From the NCBI RefSeq assembly GCF_008365405.1, contig NZ_QOKV01000001.1, positions 815,333-879,332 on the forward strand: DNA of 64,000 nt, read 5' to 3'. The stretch is from Azospirillum brasilense (GTDB lineage: Bacteria > Pseudomonadota > Alphaproteobacteria > Azospirillales > Azospirillaceae). Positions 25,960-33,547 of the stretch are shown piece by piece; position 1 is the stretch's first letter, and every line of letters begins with the position of its first letter. The notes under the pieces were generated by a model, which worked only from the letters and a program-made list of their open reading frames with translations, was not told the DNA's origin and did not search any database. The translations under genes and the position numbers were made by a program.

Positions 25960-27533
25960 AGAACTTCTCCGCGCTGATCGACGGGCTGGTCTTCATGCCG
26001 GCGCGCAACGGCAAGATCCGCCTGCTGGCCGACTTCTTCGCCACCACGCCGGACCCCGACCGCGGCTGGGCGCTGGCGGCGCTGACGGAATCGCTGGTCT
26101 TCCACGAGGCCAAGCCGGCGGCCATCCGGCAGCTCGTCGCCACCCGCGTCGATCCGGAACTGTTCGCCCTGTCCTACGACTATGTCGGCGACCTCGCCGA
26201 GACGGTGGCGCTGATCTGGCCGGAGCGTCCGGAGCGGGCGAACAGCCTGCCGCCCTCCATGACCGAGGTGGTGGAAACGCTGCGCGCGGCCAAGCGCGGG
26301 CAGGTGATGGGGATGGTGGAGGGTTGGCTCGACACGCTGGAGTCCTCGGGCCGCTTCGCGCTGCTCAAGCTCATCACCGGCAGTCTGCGGGTGGGCGTGT
26401 CGGCGCGGCTGGCCAAGACGGCGCTGGCGGAGTGGGGCAAGGTCGATCTCGGCGACCTCGAGGAGTGCTGGCATGGGCTGACCCCGCCCTACGCCGACCT
26501 GTTCGCCTGGCTCGAGGGGAAGTCCGACCGGCCGGCGGCGGGGAAGGGCGCCGGCTTCCGCCCGCTGATGCTCTCGCACCCCCTGGAAGAGGAGGATATG
26601 GCCGGGCTCGATCCGGCCGACTACGCCGCCGAATGGAAATGGGACGGCATCCGCGTGCAGCTGGCGGCCCGCGGCGGCGAGCGGCGCGTCTACAGCCGCA
26701 CCGGCGACGACGTGTCCGGCGCCTTTCCGGACATCGCCGATCACATGACCTTCGACGCCGTGCTGGACGGCGAGCTGCTGGTGGCCCGCGACGAGGGCGC
26801 GATCGCGCCCTTCAACGACCTCCAGCAGCGGCTGAACCGCAAGACGGTGACCGCCGCGATGCTCAAGGAGTTTCCCGCCTGGGTGCGGCTCTACGATATG
26901 CTATTCGACGGCGAGGAGGACCTGCGCGGCCTGCCCTTTACCGAGCGGCGCGCCCGGCTGGAGCGCTGGCACGACGCGGTGCGGCCCCGGCGGATGGACC
27001 TGTCGCCGCTGGTGCCCTTCGAAGGCTGGGAGGCGCTGAAGGGCCTGCGCGAGGGCAGCCGGGAGAACAGCATCGAAGGGCTGATGCTGAAGCGCAAGGA
27101 CAGCGTCTACGTCGCCGGGCGCCCCAAGGGGCCCTGGTTCAAGTGGAAGCGCGGGGCGCTGACCCTCGACACCGTGCTGATGTACGCCCAGCGCGGGCAC
27201 GGCAAGCGGTCCAGCTATTATTCGGACTTCACCTTCGGCGTCTGGCGCGGCGAGGAGCTGGTGCCGGTCGGCAAGGCCTATTTCGGCTTCACCGACGCGG
27301 AGCTGGTGGAACTCGACCGCTGGGTGCGCAACCACACCACCCGCCGCTACGGCCCGGTGCGCGAGGTCGAGCCAGGGCTGGTGCTGGAGGTCGCCTTCGA
27401 CAGCGTGCACCCGTCGAGCCGCCACAAGAGCGGTCTGGCGATGCGCTTCCCGCGCGTCCACCGCATCCGCTGGGACAAGCCGGCGGCGGAGGCCGACCGG
27501 CTGGAGACGCTCCAGGCGATGGTCGTGGGGTAG
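25956..27533 (+). CDS. ATP-dependent DNA ligase of the ligase-exonuclease repair module
   Basis: This 525-residue ligase seals nicks with ATP and probably acts in repair, since replication would use a separate NAD-dependent ligase. The N-terminal DNA-binding domain spans about residues 1-200. Motif I is EWKWDGIRVQ at about residue 227, whose Lys forms the ligase-AMP intermediate. Other adenylation motifs are VLDGELL, IEGLMLKRKDS and WFKWKR, and an OB domain closes the protein (GKAYFGFTDAELVELD). The GTG start is fused to the exonuclease stop (GTGA). No polymerase or LigD nuclease domain is present, so it is not a LigD fusion. Confidence 0.92.
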   Translation: MKNFSALIDGLVFMPARNGKIRLLADFFATTPDPDRGWALAALTESLVFHEAKPAAIRQLVATRVDPELFALSYDYVGDLAETVALIWPERPERANSLPPSMTEVVETLRAAKRGQVMGMVEGWLDTLESSGRFALLKLITGSLRVGVSARLAKTALAEWGKVDLGDLEECWHGLTPPYADLFAWLEGKSDRPAAGKGAGFRPLMLSHPLEEEDMAGLDPADYAAEWKWDGIRVQLAARGGERRVYSRTGDDVSGAFPDIADHMTFDAVLDGELLVARDEGAIAPFNDLQQRLNRKTVTAAMLKEFPAWVRLYDMLFDGEEDLRGLPFTERRARLERWHDAVRPRRMDLSPLVPFEGWEALKGLREGSRENSIEGLMLKRKDSVYVAGRPKGPWFKWKRGALTLDTVLMYAQRGHGKRSSYYSDFTFGVWRGEELVPVGKAYFGFTDAELVELDRWVRNHTTRRYGPVREVEPGLVLEVAFDSVHPSSRHKSGLAMRFPRVHRIRWDKPAAEADRLETLQAMVVG

Positions 27534-27668
27534 GGTGGTTGGAGCGAGGGGGGCGCTTCTTCCATTTTGAACCGGGTCCACGTTGACGCCGGCGGGATGG
27601 CGCTTAGTCTTCTGCAACCGTTCGCTGCGGTCGAGCGGGATGGAAGACATCAAGCCGGAGACCTGACC

Positions 27669-28442
27669 ATGCCGTTCGCCGCCGCTGCCGAATTCAAGAA
27701 ACACAAGGCGAAGTGCGAAGCCGAGGCGAAGAAGATCCCGAACTCGGGCGACGCCCTGGCGGTGGTGAAGAAGTCCGGCGACGTCGAGAAGGCCGCCGCG
27801 GCCTGGGACAAGGCCTACAAGGCGGGCGATGCCAAGGCGCTGCGCGCAGCGCTGGCCGACCTGCTCCAAGCGACCAAGATTTTCCGGGCGAAGCTCAGCG
27901 CGGTCATCGTGAAGGCGCAGAAGGCGAAGAACGAGGGCGCCGTCGAGGTGGCGGCCGACATGCTGGGCGGCGCCATGAACGTCGAGCAGATGGCTCAGCT
28001 GGAAAGCCTGTCCGCTCTGAAGACGCTGGAGAAGGCCGGCAGCGGCAAGGAGATGCCCGCCACCACCTTCTTCGCCGATTGGACCGCCGCCAAGAAGATG
28101 TTTGAGGCGCTGACCGGCAAGAAGAAGCCCGCCGAGGGCTTCCTGCTCGCCTTCCGGGCCTCGAGCGGACTGGAGAAGGCGACGAAGGCGTTGGACGCCG
28201 CCACCCGGGCCAACGACGTCGATGCCCTGCAAAAGGCCATCAAGGGGTTCGAGAAGACCGGCAGCGAGTATTTCGCGACCGTGAAGAAGAAGGCCAAGGT
28301 CTCGGTCGCCGCCGACGACACCGACATTCCGGACGAATCGGAGGAAGCCTTCAACTACGATCAGGCGCTGGCGATCCTGCTGAAGAACCTCAACGTCATC
28401 CGAAAGGAGGCCGGCGACATCCTGGCCGAAGCGAAGAAATAG
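27669..28442 (+). CDS. hypothetical Lys/Ala-rich helical protein
   Basis: I do not recognise a family for this 257-residue soluble protein. It is predicted almost wholly helical and is very rich in Lys, Ala and Glu. Two similar blocks suggest an internal duplication: one around WDKAYKAGDAKALRAALADLL, the other around LDAATRANDVDALQKAIKGFE. Both read as a short 'repeat-of-spacing, AND/AGD, then A-L-x-x-A' unit. There is no signal peptide. It is preceded by a Shine-Dalgarno-like GGAGA. It stands alone between the ligase and the convergent GNAT gene. Confidence 0.7.
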   Translation: MPFAAAAEFKKHKAKCEAEAKKIPNSGDALAVVKKSGDVEKAAAAWDKAYKAGDAKALRAALADLLQATKIFRAKLSAVIVKAQKAKNEGAVEVAADMLGGAMNVEQMAQLESLSALKTLEKAGSGKEMPATTFFADWTAAKKMFEALTGKKKPAEGFLLAFRASSGLEKATKALDAATRANDVDALQKAIKGFEKTGSEYFATVKKKAKVSVAADDTDIPDESEEAFNYDQALAILLKNLNVIRKEAGDILAEAKK

Positions 28443-28457
28443 GCAAAATTCTCAGCC

Positions 28458-28907
28458 CTATCGGCTCAGCCGCATGTCGATGTGGTCGATGCCGACATCG
28501 TCGTAGATGCCGCTGACGCGCCTGAAGCCGAAGCCGCCGTAGAAGCCTTCCAGGTAAAGCTGCGCGCTGATCTGCACGTCGTGCTCCGGCCAGTCCCGGG
28601 CCAGCCGCTCCAGGCATTCGGCGACCAGCCGGCGGCCCAGCGCCTTCCCGCGCCACGCCGGTGCGACCGCCAGACGCCCGAAGGAGGTGGCGCCGGTCTC
28701 CGCATCGGGGCCGAAGATGCGGGCGTAGCCGACCGGCGTCGGTGCATCGCCGTCATACAACGCCAGATGCTGCGCCACCGGGTCGCGTCCATCGAGGTCG
28801 GGGAAGGGCGAGGCCTGCTCGACCACCAGCACGCTCTGGCGCAGGTGGAGCATGTCGTGGAAGGTGCCGGCGGACAGATCGGCGAAGCGGTACCAGCGGG
28901 AATGCAT
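28458..28907 (-). CDS. GNAT family acetyltransferase, ElaA type
   Basis: This 149-residue protein has the ElaA-type start (WYRFADLSAGTFHDMLHLRQSVLVVEQ), the acetyl-CoA-binding loop AVAPAWRGKALGRRLVAE (motif A, Q/RxxGxG/A-like) and a C-terminal AQLYLEGFYGGFGFRRVSG that fits ElaA. The substrate is unknown. It ends a minus-strand run of three close genes: DUF488 is 8 bases upstream and an unknown gene overlaps that one. Confidence 0.88.
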   Translation of the reverse strand: MHSRWYRFADLSAGTFHDMLHLRQSVLVVEQASPFPDLDGRDPVAQHLALYDGDAPTPVGYARIFGPDAETGATSFGRLAVAPAWRGKALGRRLVAECLERLARDWPEHDVQISAQLYLEGFYGGFGFRRVSGIYDDVGIDHIDMRLSR

Positions 28908-28915
28908 GTCAGCCC

Positions 28916-29380
28916 CTAGAAGGAGAGGTCGGTGGGGTTCAGATGCTCCACCGTGAAGCCGAAACGGCTGTGAAGACTCTCGCCGACGCGGAGCCGGTGG
29001 CAGAGGTGCGGCGACGCCTCGAAGCAGAGCAGGCAGGCCGGGCGCTCCCGCGCCAGGGCGGCGGCGCGGTTCAGGTCGTGCTCGGCTTCCGGCGTTTGCA
29101 TCTTCGCGTCGACGATCGACCAGAAGCGGTCCAGGTCGCCCTGGTGGGCGGCGACGCGTCCTTCCTTGGGCGTGCCCAGCCCCTTCAGATGCACGTAGCC
29201 GATGCCGGCCTCCTCGAGACCGGCGGACAGCGGCCTCTTGGAGAAGCCGGCGCGGCGGGACAGAGGCAGTTCGCGCACGTCGAGCAGAACCCCGACCCCG
29301 CGCGCCTTCAATGCACGCAGGACGGAGTCGAAGGAAGCGCCTTCGTAACCAATGGTGTAGAGCAGCGGCGGAATGCTCAT
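28916..29380 (-). CDS. DUF488 family protein
   Basis: This 154-residue protein has the DUF488 hallmarks: the start LLYTIGYEGASFDSVLRAL, the loop LLDVRELPLSRRAGFSK and the C-terminal Cys-containing LLCFEASPHLCHR. The function is not established. Its ATG overlaps the stop of the upstream gene (ATGA), showing translational coupling. The first in-frame start further upstream belongs to a shadow frame, so 29380 is chosen. Confidence 0.85.
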   Translation of the reverse strand: MSIPPLLYTIGYEGASFDSVLRALKARGVGVLLDVRELPLSRRAGFSKRPLSAGLEEAGIGYVHLKGLGTPKEGRVAAHQGDLDRFWSIVDAKMQTPEAEHDLNRAAALARERPACLLCFEASPHLCHRLRVGESLHSRFGFTVEHLNPTDLSF

Positions 29381-29796
29381 GACGGGGCGGGAAGGGCGTT
29401 GCGGATCATGTACTCCGCGATGTCCTTGGGCTTCACCTTGACGTCGGTCAGCGGCTCGTCGGGGGACATCGCCTTGGCGACGAGAAGGCTGTTCTGCACG
29501 TTGGTCAGGGTGATGCGGAAGACTCCGGAGGTGCCCTTCAGCTTCGGGTAGTAGGTCGGATCGATGACCTTTTCCTTGCGCATCAGGCGCTCGATCACCG
29601 CGTCCTCCTCGAGGTCCGGCACGTCCCGGCTGTGGATCAGGCGCCAATCGCTCTCGCCCGCCCAGCCGGCGTCGATGGCGGTTTTGGCGGCGTCCTGGTC
29701 GGCGGCAACGCCCAGCTTGAAGATGTGCTTTCCCTGTCCGACGTCGGACGCCCATTTCGTCAGCGCGGCGCTGCGCGCCACATAAACCACGGCCAT
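29377..29796 (-). CDS. hypothetical protein coupled to DUF488
   Basis: This 139-residue soluble protein is not a family I can name. Its N-terminus, VVYVARSAALTKW followed by KHIFKLGVAAD, resembles the start of the GIY-YIG/T5orf172 fold (a Tyr-x-aa strand, then an F-K-L/I-G strand). The catalytic Arg/Glu pattern is not clear, so this is only a hint. The C-terminus is Lys/Asp-rich (KVKPKDIAEYMI). It overlaps the DUF488 start by four bases, so the two are probably made together. Confidence 0.65.
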   Translation of the reverse strand: MAVVYVARSAALTKWASDVGQGKHIFKLGVAADQDAAKTAIDAGWAGESDWRLIHSRDVPDLEEDAVIERLMRKEKVIDPTYYPKLKGTSGVFRITLTNVQNSLLVAKAMSPDEPLTDVKVKPKDIAEYMIRNALPAPS

Positions 29797-29875
29797 TCTC
29801 GCGTTTCCCTCCCGGTCAGGCCGCCATGCTGCCGCGAAGCGGCCGGGGAGGCAACCGCCGGAACGGGGAAGGGGG

Positions 29876-30298
29876 TCAGGGAAAGGAGGATTGCCGGGCG
29901 AGCGGGGTGATGAGGATGCGGCTGACCACGTCCTTGCCGAACAGCTTGACGCTTTCCTCGTCGATCTTGCGGCGCAGGGCGGGCATGTTGGCGATGTTGC
30001 CGCGAACGATCCAGCCCTCGTCGATTCCCTGATAGACGGCGCGCAGCGTGGCGTCGTGCAGCCGCGGGATGGCGACCTGGACTTCACCCAGCCGGGTGGC
30101 GTTCGCCACCTCCAGCATCACCTCGATCTGGGTGTAACGCTCGACCTGCCCGCGGGTGACGATGGGGACCATCACCGGCTTGATGCGGACGGAGGGTGGC
30201 AGGGCCGCCGGCCCCTCCGCCGCCCGAGCCACCATGGCCGAACCGGCGACGGTGGCGGCGATGAGAAGGCAACCGAGGAAGGACGCGACCCTGCGCAT
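29876..30298 (-). CDS. secreted FliL-like protein
   Basis: This 140-residue protein starts with a clear cleavable signal peptide (GCLLIAATVAGSAMVARA). The mature part aligns along its whole length with the membrane protein at 40503-40967. Shared features are an [16 protein letters not shown] start, VE followed by a V-x-LEV strand, a central P-x-x-x-D-x-x-L-x-A-x-Y helix, GN-x-x-N and a closing K-x-x-G-x-x-VV-x-x-x-L strand. The layout (strand, LEV strand, long helices, strand) is that of FliL-type domains. No flagellar genes are nearby. It is monocistronic. A role in a periplasmic or membrane complex is inferred. Confidence 0.65.
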   Translation of the reverse strand: MRRVASFLGCLLIAATVAGSAMVARAAEGPAALPPSVRIKPVMVPIVTRGQVERYTQIEVMLEVANATRLGEVQVAIPRLHDATLRAVYQGIDEGWIVRGNIANMPALRRKIDEESVKLFGKDVVSRILITPLARQSSFP

Positions 30299-30411
30299 AA
30301 ACGGGCACCGGAAAAATCGATTGGGTGACCCCGATAGTAGGCGCTCACCCGCCCGCCTTCAATGGCCCCCGCTGTAACAAGAGATTCGGCTTATGACCCG
30401 GCGCGCCGTCG

Positions 30412-30924
30412 TCAGGCCGCCTTCTGCCCGCTGGCCTGGATCGCCTTCTTGTTGACGTCGTTGATGGCCAGGACGTTCAGCTTCTTGTCGGTTTCCTTCT
30501 CTTCGTTCAGAGTCTGTTCCAACAACTCCGCCACCTTGCTGAGGCCGCAGGCGGTGGCGTAGGCGTGGACGGTGCCGTAGCTGGCGATCTCGTAATGCTC
30601 CACCTTCTGGGCGGCGGCGATCAGGGCGGCGTCCTGCACCTCCGGGGCGAGGCCCATCTCCATGATCTCGCGGGCTTCGCTGATCAGCCCCTCCATCGCG
30701 TCGCAATGCTTGCCGCGGGTGCGGGTGTCCAACTCCTCGAAGACCTGCTCCAGCCGTTCGATCTGGCCGCGGGTCTCTTCCAGGTGGGACTCGAAAGCCG
30801 CGCGGAGCTTCTCGGAATGCGCCGCCTTGGCCAGCTTCGGCAACGCCTTGGTGAGCTGCTTCTCGGCGTGGTAGATGTCGCGAAGCTCTTCGATCAGCAG
30901 ATCCTGCATGGTCTTGGCAGCCAT
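30412..30924 (-). CDS. YciE/YciF (DUF892) ferritin-like stress protein
   Basis: This 170-residue four-helix-bundle protein of the YciE/YciF family has the family start (TMQDLLIEELRDIYHAEKQL), helix pairs with ESHLEET and EHYEIASYGT, and EETLNEEKETDKKL-like metal-ligand positions. Members are induced by osmotic or general stress and look like di-iron ferritin-type proteins. A GGAAC-N16-TGTT element upstream fits an EcfG (general stress sigma factor) promoter, consistent with stress induction. Confidence 0.92.
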   Translation of the reverse strand: MAAKTMQDLLIEELRDIYHAEKQLTKALPKLAKAAHSEKLRAAFESHLEETRGQIERLEQVFEELDTRTRGKHCDAMEGLISEAREIMEMGLAPEVQDAALIAAAQKVEHYEIASYGTVHAYATACGLSKVAELLEQTLNEEKETDKKLNVLAINDVNKKAIQASGQKAA

Positions 30925-30963
30925 GGTGCCGGTACTCCCTTGCTGTGTGCGTCGTCCGCCAAC

Positions 30964-30988
30964 AACAGGACGTGGCAGACGGGGTTCC
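30964..30988 (-). promoter_or_regulatory. EcfG-like (general stress) promoter of the DUF892 gene
   Basis: On the minus strand GGAAC (plus 30984-30988) is followed after 16 bases by TGTT (plus 30964-30967), against the alphaproteobacterial EcfG consensus GGAAC-N16/17-CGTT (one mismatch). It lies about 40 bases before the start codon of a gene whose relatives are stress-induced. Confidence 0.55.
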
Positions 30989-31051
30989 GGGACGGTTGCG
31001 CTGTGCTAAGGTGGTAACGGGACCGGCGAAGGCCGGCGATGGAGAAATGCG

Positions 31052-31294
31052 ATGGTGGGCAATCGGGCGCCTGGACAAGGCCAGACCGCTGGAAACGGCA
31101 CGGGAAGCGGTCTCGGCGAGGTGCTGTTCGAGTTCCAGAGGGTCGGCAGCTATCTGAAGGTGATGGCCATCGATCCCGTCACCGCGACGGAGGTGTCGGT
31201 CGTCGGGCCGGCTACCGGCAGTCTGGAACTGCTGAAGCGGACCGCGATCAGCAAACTCCAGTTCGTCATGAAGCGCGACGCCGTGAAACGCTGA
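31052..31294 (+). CDS. small conserved protein, DUF6898-like
   Basis: This 80-residue protein has a flexible Gly-rich start, then EVLFEFQRVGSYLKVMAIDP and TEVSVVGPATGSLELLKRTA, ending KLQFVMKR. The pattern is shared by a short alphaproteobacterial family annotated DUF6898. It reads as a small alpha/beta fold in which the VMAIDPVTATEVSVVGP strand pair is the conserved core. The function is unknown. A GGAGA Shine-Dalgarno sits at good spacing before the ATG. Confidence 0.75.
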   Translation: MVGNRAPGQGQTAGNGTGSGLGEVLFEFQRVGSYLKVMAIDPVTATEVSVVGPATGSLELLKRTAISKLQFVMKRDAVKR

Positions 31295-31589
31295 TCGGCT
31301 TTTTGCGAATACTGACGCCAAGAAGCGCGCCCTCCCGGCGGGGCGGGGGGCGCGGCTAGTCTTGGCTTCTGCTGATGGTGAGCACTGACATCCCGGTGCC
31401 GGACCTGCGGAACCGGTCCGGGGGTGAACTGCTCAAATCCGACTCTAGACCTATGCCACGCCGTGGGCACTGGTGCATCGGATGTAACGCCTGTAGAACC
31501 CCTTCCACGAACGAACGGACCTCCCTGCTTCCTGGACGGTGCTTTCCAGGTGCGGTGGTCCTGGCCGAATGCGGAGGGAGACGATCGCA

Positions 31590-31934
31590 ATGCGTTGCGT
31601 GACGGTCTTGCGGAGAATGCCCGTGCTGTTGAGAGATATCCTGAAGCCGGCGGTCACGCTGCTGGTGCTGGCCGTAGCGCTGCAAAGCCCGGCGGCATGG
31701 TCGGAGACCACCATCATCTGCACGAAGCCCGGCGTTCCGCTTTGCATGGGCGACACCACGACCTTCGTAAGCGCGGACAAGATGGCCAGCTGCCAGTTCG
31801 AGGTGAAGGAGTACGTGGACAAGACCATGGACTATCTGCGCTGCCTGAACGAGGAGAACACCAGCACAGGGCAGGAGCTGACTCGCAACGTGGAACGATT
31901 CAATTGCCGCCTGTCTGGCCGCAACTGTGGGTGA
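31590..31934 (+). CDS. secreted small cysteine-containing protein, unknown function
   Basis: I do not recognise a family. The 114-residue precursor has a signal peptide with a basic start (RRMPVLLRDILKP) and the hydrophobic core AVTLLVLAVALQSPAAWS. The mature region of about 75 residues has six cysteines (in IICTK, PLCMG, ASCQF, LRCLN, FNCRL, RNCG), enough for three disulfides in the periplasm. A central helical stretch (EVKEYVDKTMDYLRCLNEE) is likely. The ATG at 31590 follows GGAGGGAG. It is monocistronic and convergent with mucR. Confidence 0.7.
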   Translation: MRCVTVLRRMPVLLRDILKPAVTLLVLAVALQSPAAWSETTIICTKPGVPLCMGDTTTFVSADKMASCQFEVKEYVDKTMDYLRCLNEENTSTGQELTRNVERFNCRLSGRNCG

Positions 31935-32020
31935 GGAGCGGCGCCGGCGGGTTCGGCAAAGCCCGTCCGCGCCACGGTCCGAGTGATCCAGGGCCGACAG
32001 GGACATGAAGGCGAAACGAC

Positions 32021-32055
32021 ACAGGGCCGGCTTCCCTTGCGGGGGGCCGGCCCTG
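32021..32055. terminator. stem-loop between the secreted-protein gene and mucR
   Basis: A perfect 11-base inverted repeat (arms 32021-32031 and 32045-32055, 13-base loop) lies between the convergent genes ending at 31934 and 32079. It lacks a real T-run on either side, so it may act with Rho or as a 3'-end protecting stem. Confidence 0.5.
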
Positions 32056-32078
32056 TTCGTTCAGGACGGTGCTGGCGC

Positions 32079-32528
32079 TCAGCCGGCCTTGCGGCGGGTC
32101 TGGCGGCCGGAGCTGCGGCCGAGGCCGATCCGCTTCGCGAACTCGGAGCGCTGCGCCGCGTAGTTCGGCGCAACCATCGGATAATCCGGCGGCAGGCTCC
32201 AGCGCGCCCGGTATTCGTCCGGCGACATGTTGTAGGTGGAGCGCAGATGGCGCTTCAGCATCTTCAGCTTTTTGCCGTCTTCCAGGCAGACGATGTATTC
32301 GGGCGTCACCGACTTGCGGATCGGCACGGCGGGCTTCAGGGGCTCCGACGGAATTTCTCGGGGCTGCGTGTTCAGCCCGGTCAGCGACGAGTAGACCGTG
32401 TTGATCACCTCGGGAATCTGCTGCGCCGGCAGAACGTTCTTGCTGACATATGCGGAGACGATGTCCGCGGTCATCCGCAGAAGCTCGTTATCGGGCACAT
32501 CGGCGCGAAGCTGGTCACTCATTGCCAT
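32079..32528 (-). CDS. mucR: MucR/Ros family zinc-finger transcriptional regulator
   Basis: This 149-residue H-NS-like regulator binds AT-rich DNA and controls exopolysaccharide, motility and host-interaction genes in alphaproteobacteria. The N-terminal oligomerisation part contains ADIVSAYVSKNVLP. The zinc-finger core (YIVCLEDGKKLKMLKRHL followed by YRARW) and a basic C-terminal tail are all present. Only one finger Cys is seen, with Asp in place of the second, as is usual for MucR. The AT-rich region upstream (32540-32650) is a natural autoregulation target. Confidence 0.92.
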   Translation of the reverse strand: MAMSDQLRADVPDNELLRMTADIVSAYVSKNVLPAQQIPEVINTVYSSLTGLNTQPREIPSEPLKPAVPIRKSVTPEYIVCLEDGKKLKMLKRHLRSTYNMSPDEYRARWSLPPDYPMVAPNYAAQRSEFAKRIGLGRSSGRQTRRKAG

Positions 32529-33061
32529 TAGTCCTGATTTTTCATTTTGTCCCTAGCAACCAAGTTGCACAGCGTGATTTGGGTGTCAATATAATTTCGA
32601 GAGGAGCGAATTAAGTTATTTGCAAACTGCATGAAGTTACAAGGCGTGGCAAATCAGATGTCGCAGGAAATGGCCGGGCTGCGGCTGCACTGCCCCACGT
32701 TTAGGCATCGTCTAGTGCGGGGAAGCTAGGCAAGACCATGGGAATCGGGCACCGCAACTGACCGATTCGTGGTGTGAGACCGAATCGGTCGACCTGCTTA
32801 CTGGCCGTTAACGTCAACGGTGGCGGGAAATAGAGAAACATTTGTTCTCGGCATGCATCGCCGATCCGCTTCCCTTCGCCGCGCCGACGCCTGGCATTCC
32901 CCCCTTTTTGCGGTTCTGTGTCCGGCGCAAAGCCCCTGTGCGTTGTGTCCTTCTGGCGGTTCGGGGCGATATCTGGTAGCTTGCGCGCCATGCCGCCGTC
33001 CCCGCCGGGTGTTTCTCCCCGGGCCGGCGCCATTCGTATTCGTGCACGGAGTTTTTCTTTC
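32529..33061. other. 533-base AT-richer gap between mucR and rpiB
   Basis: No gene is seen. From 32540 to 32650 the base composition drops sharply in GC compared with the rest of the window, as expected for MucR/H-NS-type binding. A TATAAT (32590-32595) lies 19 bases after TTGCAC (32565-32570). A perfect 10-base inverted repeat lies at 32760-32769/32781-32790. An open frame runs into rpiB from about 32918, but its sequence is not RpiB. Confidence 0.5.
32760..32790. promoter_or_regulatory. 10-base perfect inverted repeat upstream of rpiB
   Basis: The arms GACCGATTCG (32760-32769) and CGAATCGGTC (32781-32790) are separated by 11 bases, close to one helical turn. This suits a dimeric repressor or activator. 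No T-run follows, so it is not a terminator. It is about 270 bases before the start of the long rpiB-thiL run. Confidence 0.5.
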
Positions 33062-33493
33062 ATGACCACCATCGCGATCGCGTCCGATCACGCGGGGTAC
33101 GAGATGAAGGCCCAGATCGCCTCCTGGCTGGCCGGCAACGGCTACGAGGTGCTGGACCTCGGCTGCAACGGTCCGGAATCGGTGGATTATCCGGATTTCG
33201 CCACGGCGCTGGCCAGTGCCATCAACGACAAGCGCGCGGCGCGCGGCGTTTTGATCTGCGGCAGCGGCATCGGTATCAGCATCGCGGCGAACCGCCATCC
33301 GGGCATCCGCGCGGCGCTGGTGCACGACGTGACGACCGCCCGCCTCGCGCGCCAGCACAACGACGCGAACGTGGTGGCGCTCGGCGCGCGCACCATCGGC
33401 GCGGAGATCGCCAAGGACTGCGTGGACGCCTTCCTGACGACCGATTTCGAAGGCGGTGAGCGGCACAGCCGGCGAATCGCCAAGATGGGATGA
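33062..33493 (+). CDS. rpiB: ribose-5-phosphate isomerase B
   Basis: This enzyme interconverts ribose-5-phosphate and ribulose-5-phosphate, the latter being a precursor for the riboflavin pathway encoded downstream. The 143-residue protein has the RpiB start (IAIASDHAGYEMK), the active-site Cys in LICGSGIGISIAANRHPGIRAAL and GARTIG. It is the first gene of the conserved alphaproteobacterial run to thiL. The frame is open upstream, but similarity begins at the ATG at 33062. Confidence 0.94.
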   Translation: MTTIAIASDHAGYEMKAQIASWLAGNGYEVLDLGCNGPESVDYPDFATALASAINDKRAARGVLICGSGIGISIAANRHPGIRAALVHDVTTARLARQHNDANVVALGARTIGAEIAKDCVDAFLTTDFEGGERHSRRIAKMG

Positions 33494-33547
33494 GACGGCC
33501 TCTCATCCGGCCCGTGACTGCTTTCTGAACCAAGGACCTGCCCTGCC

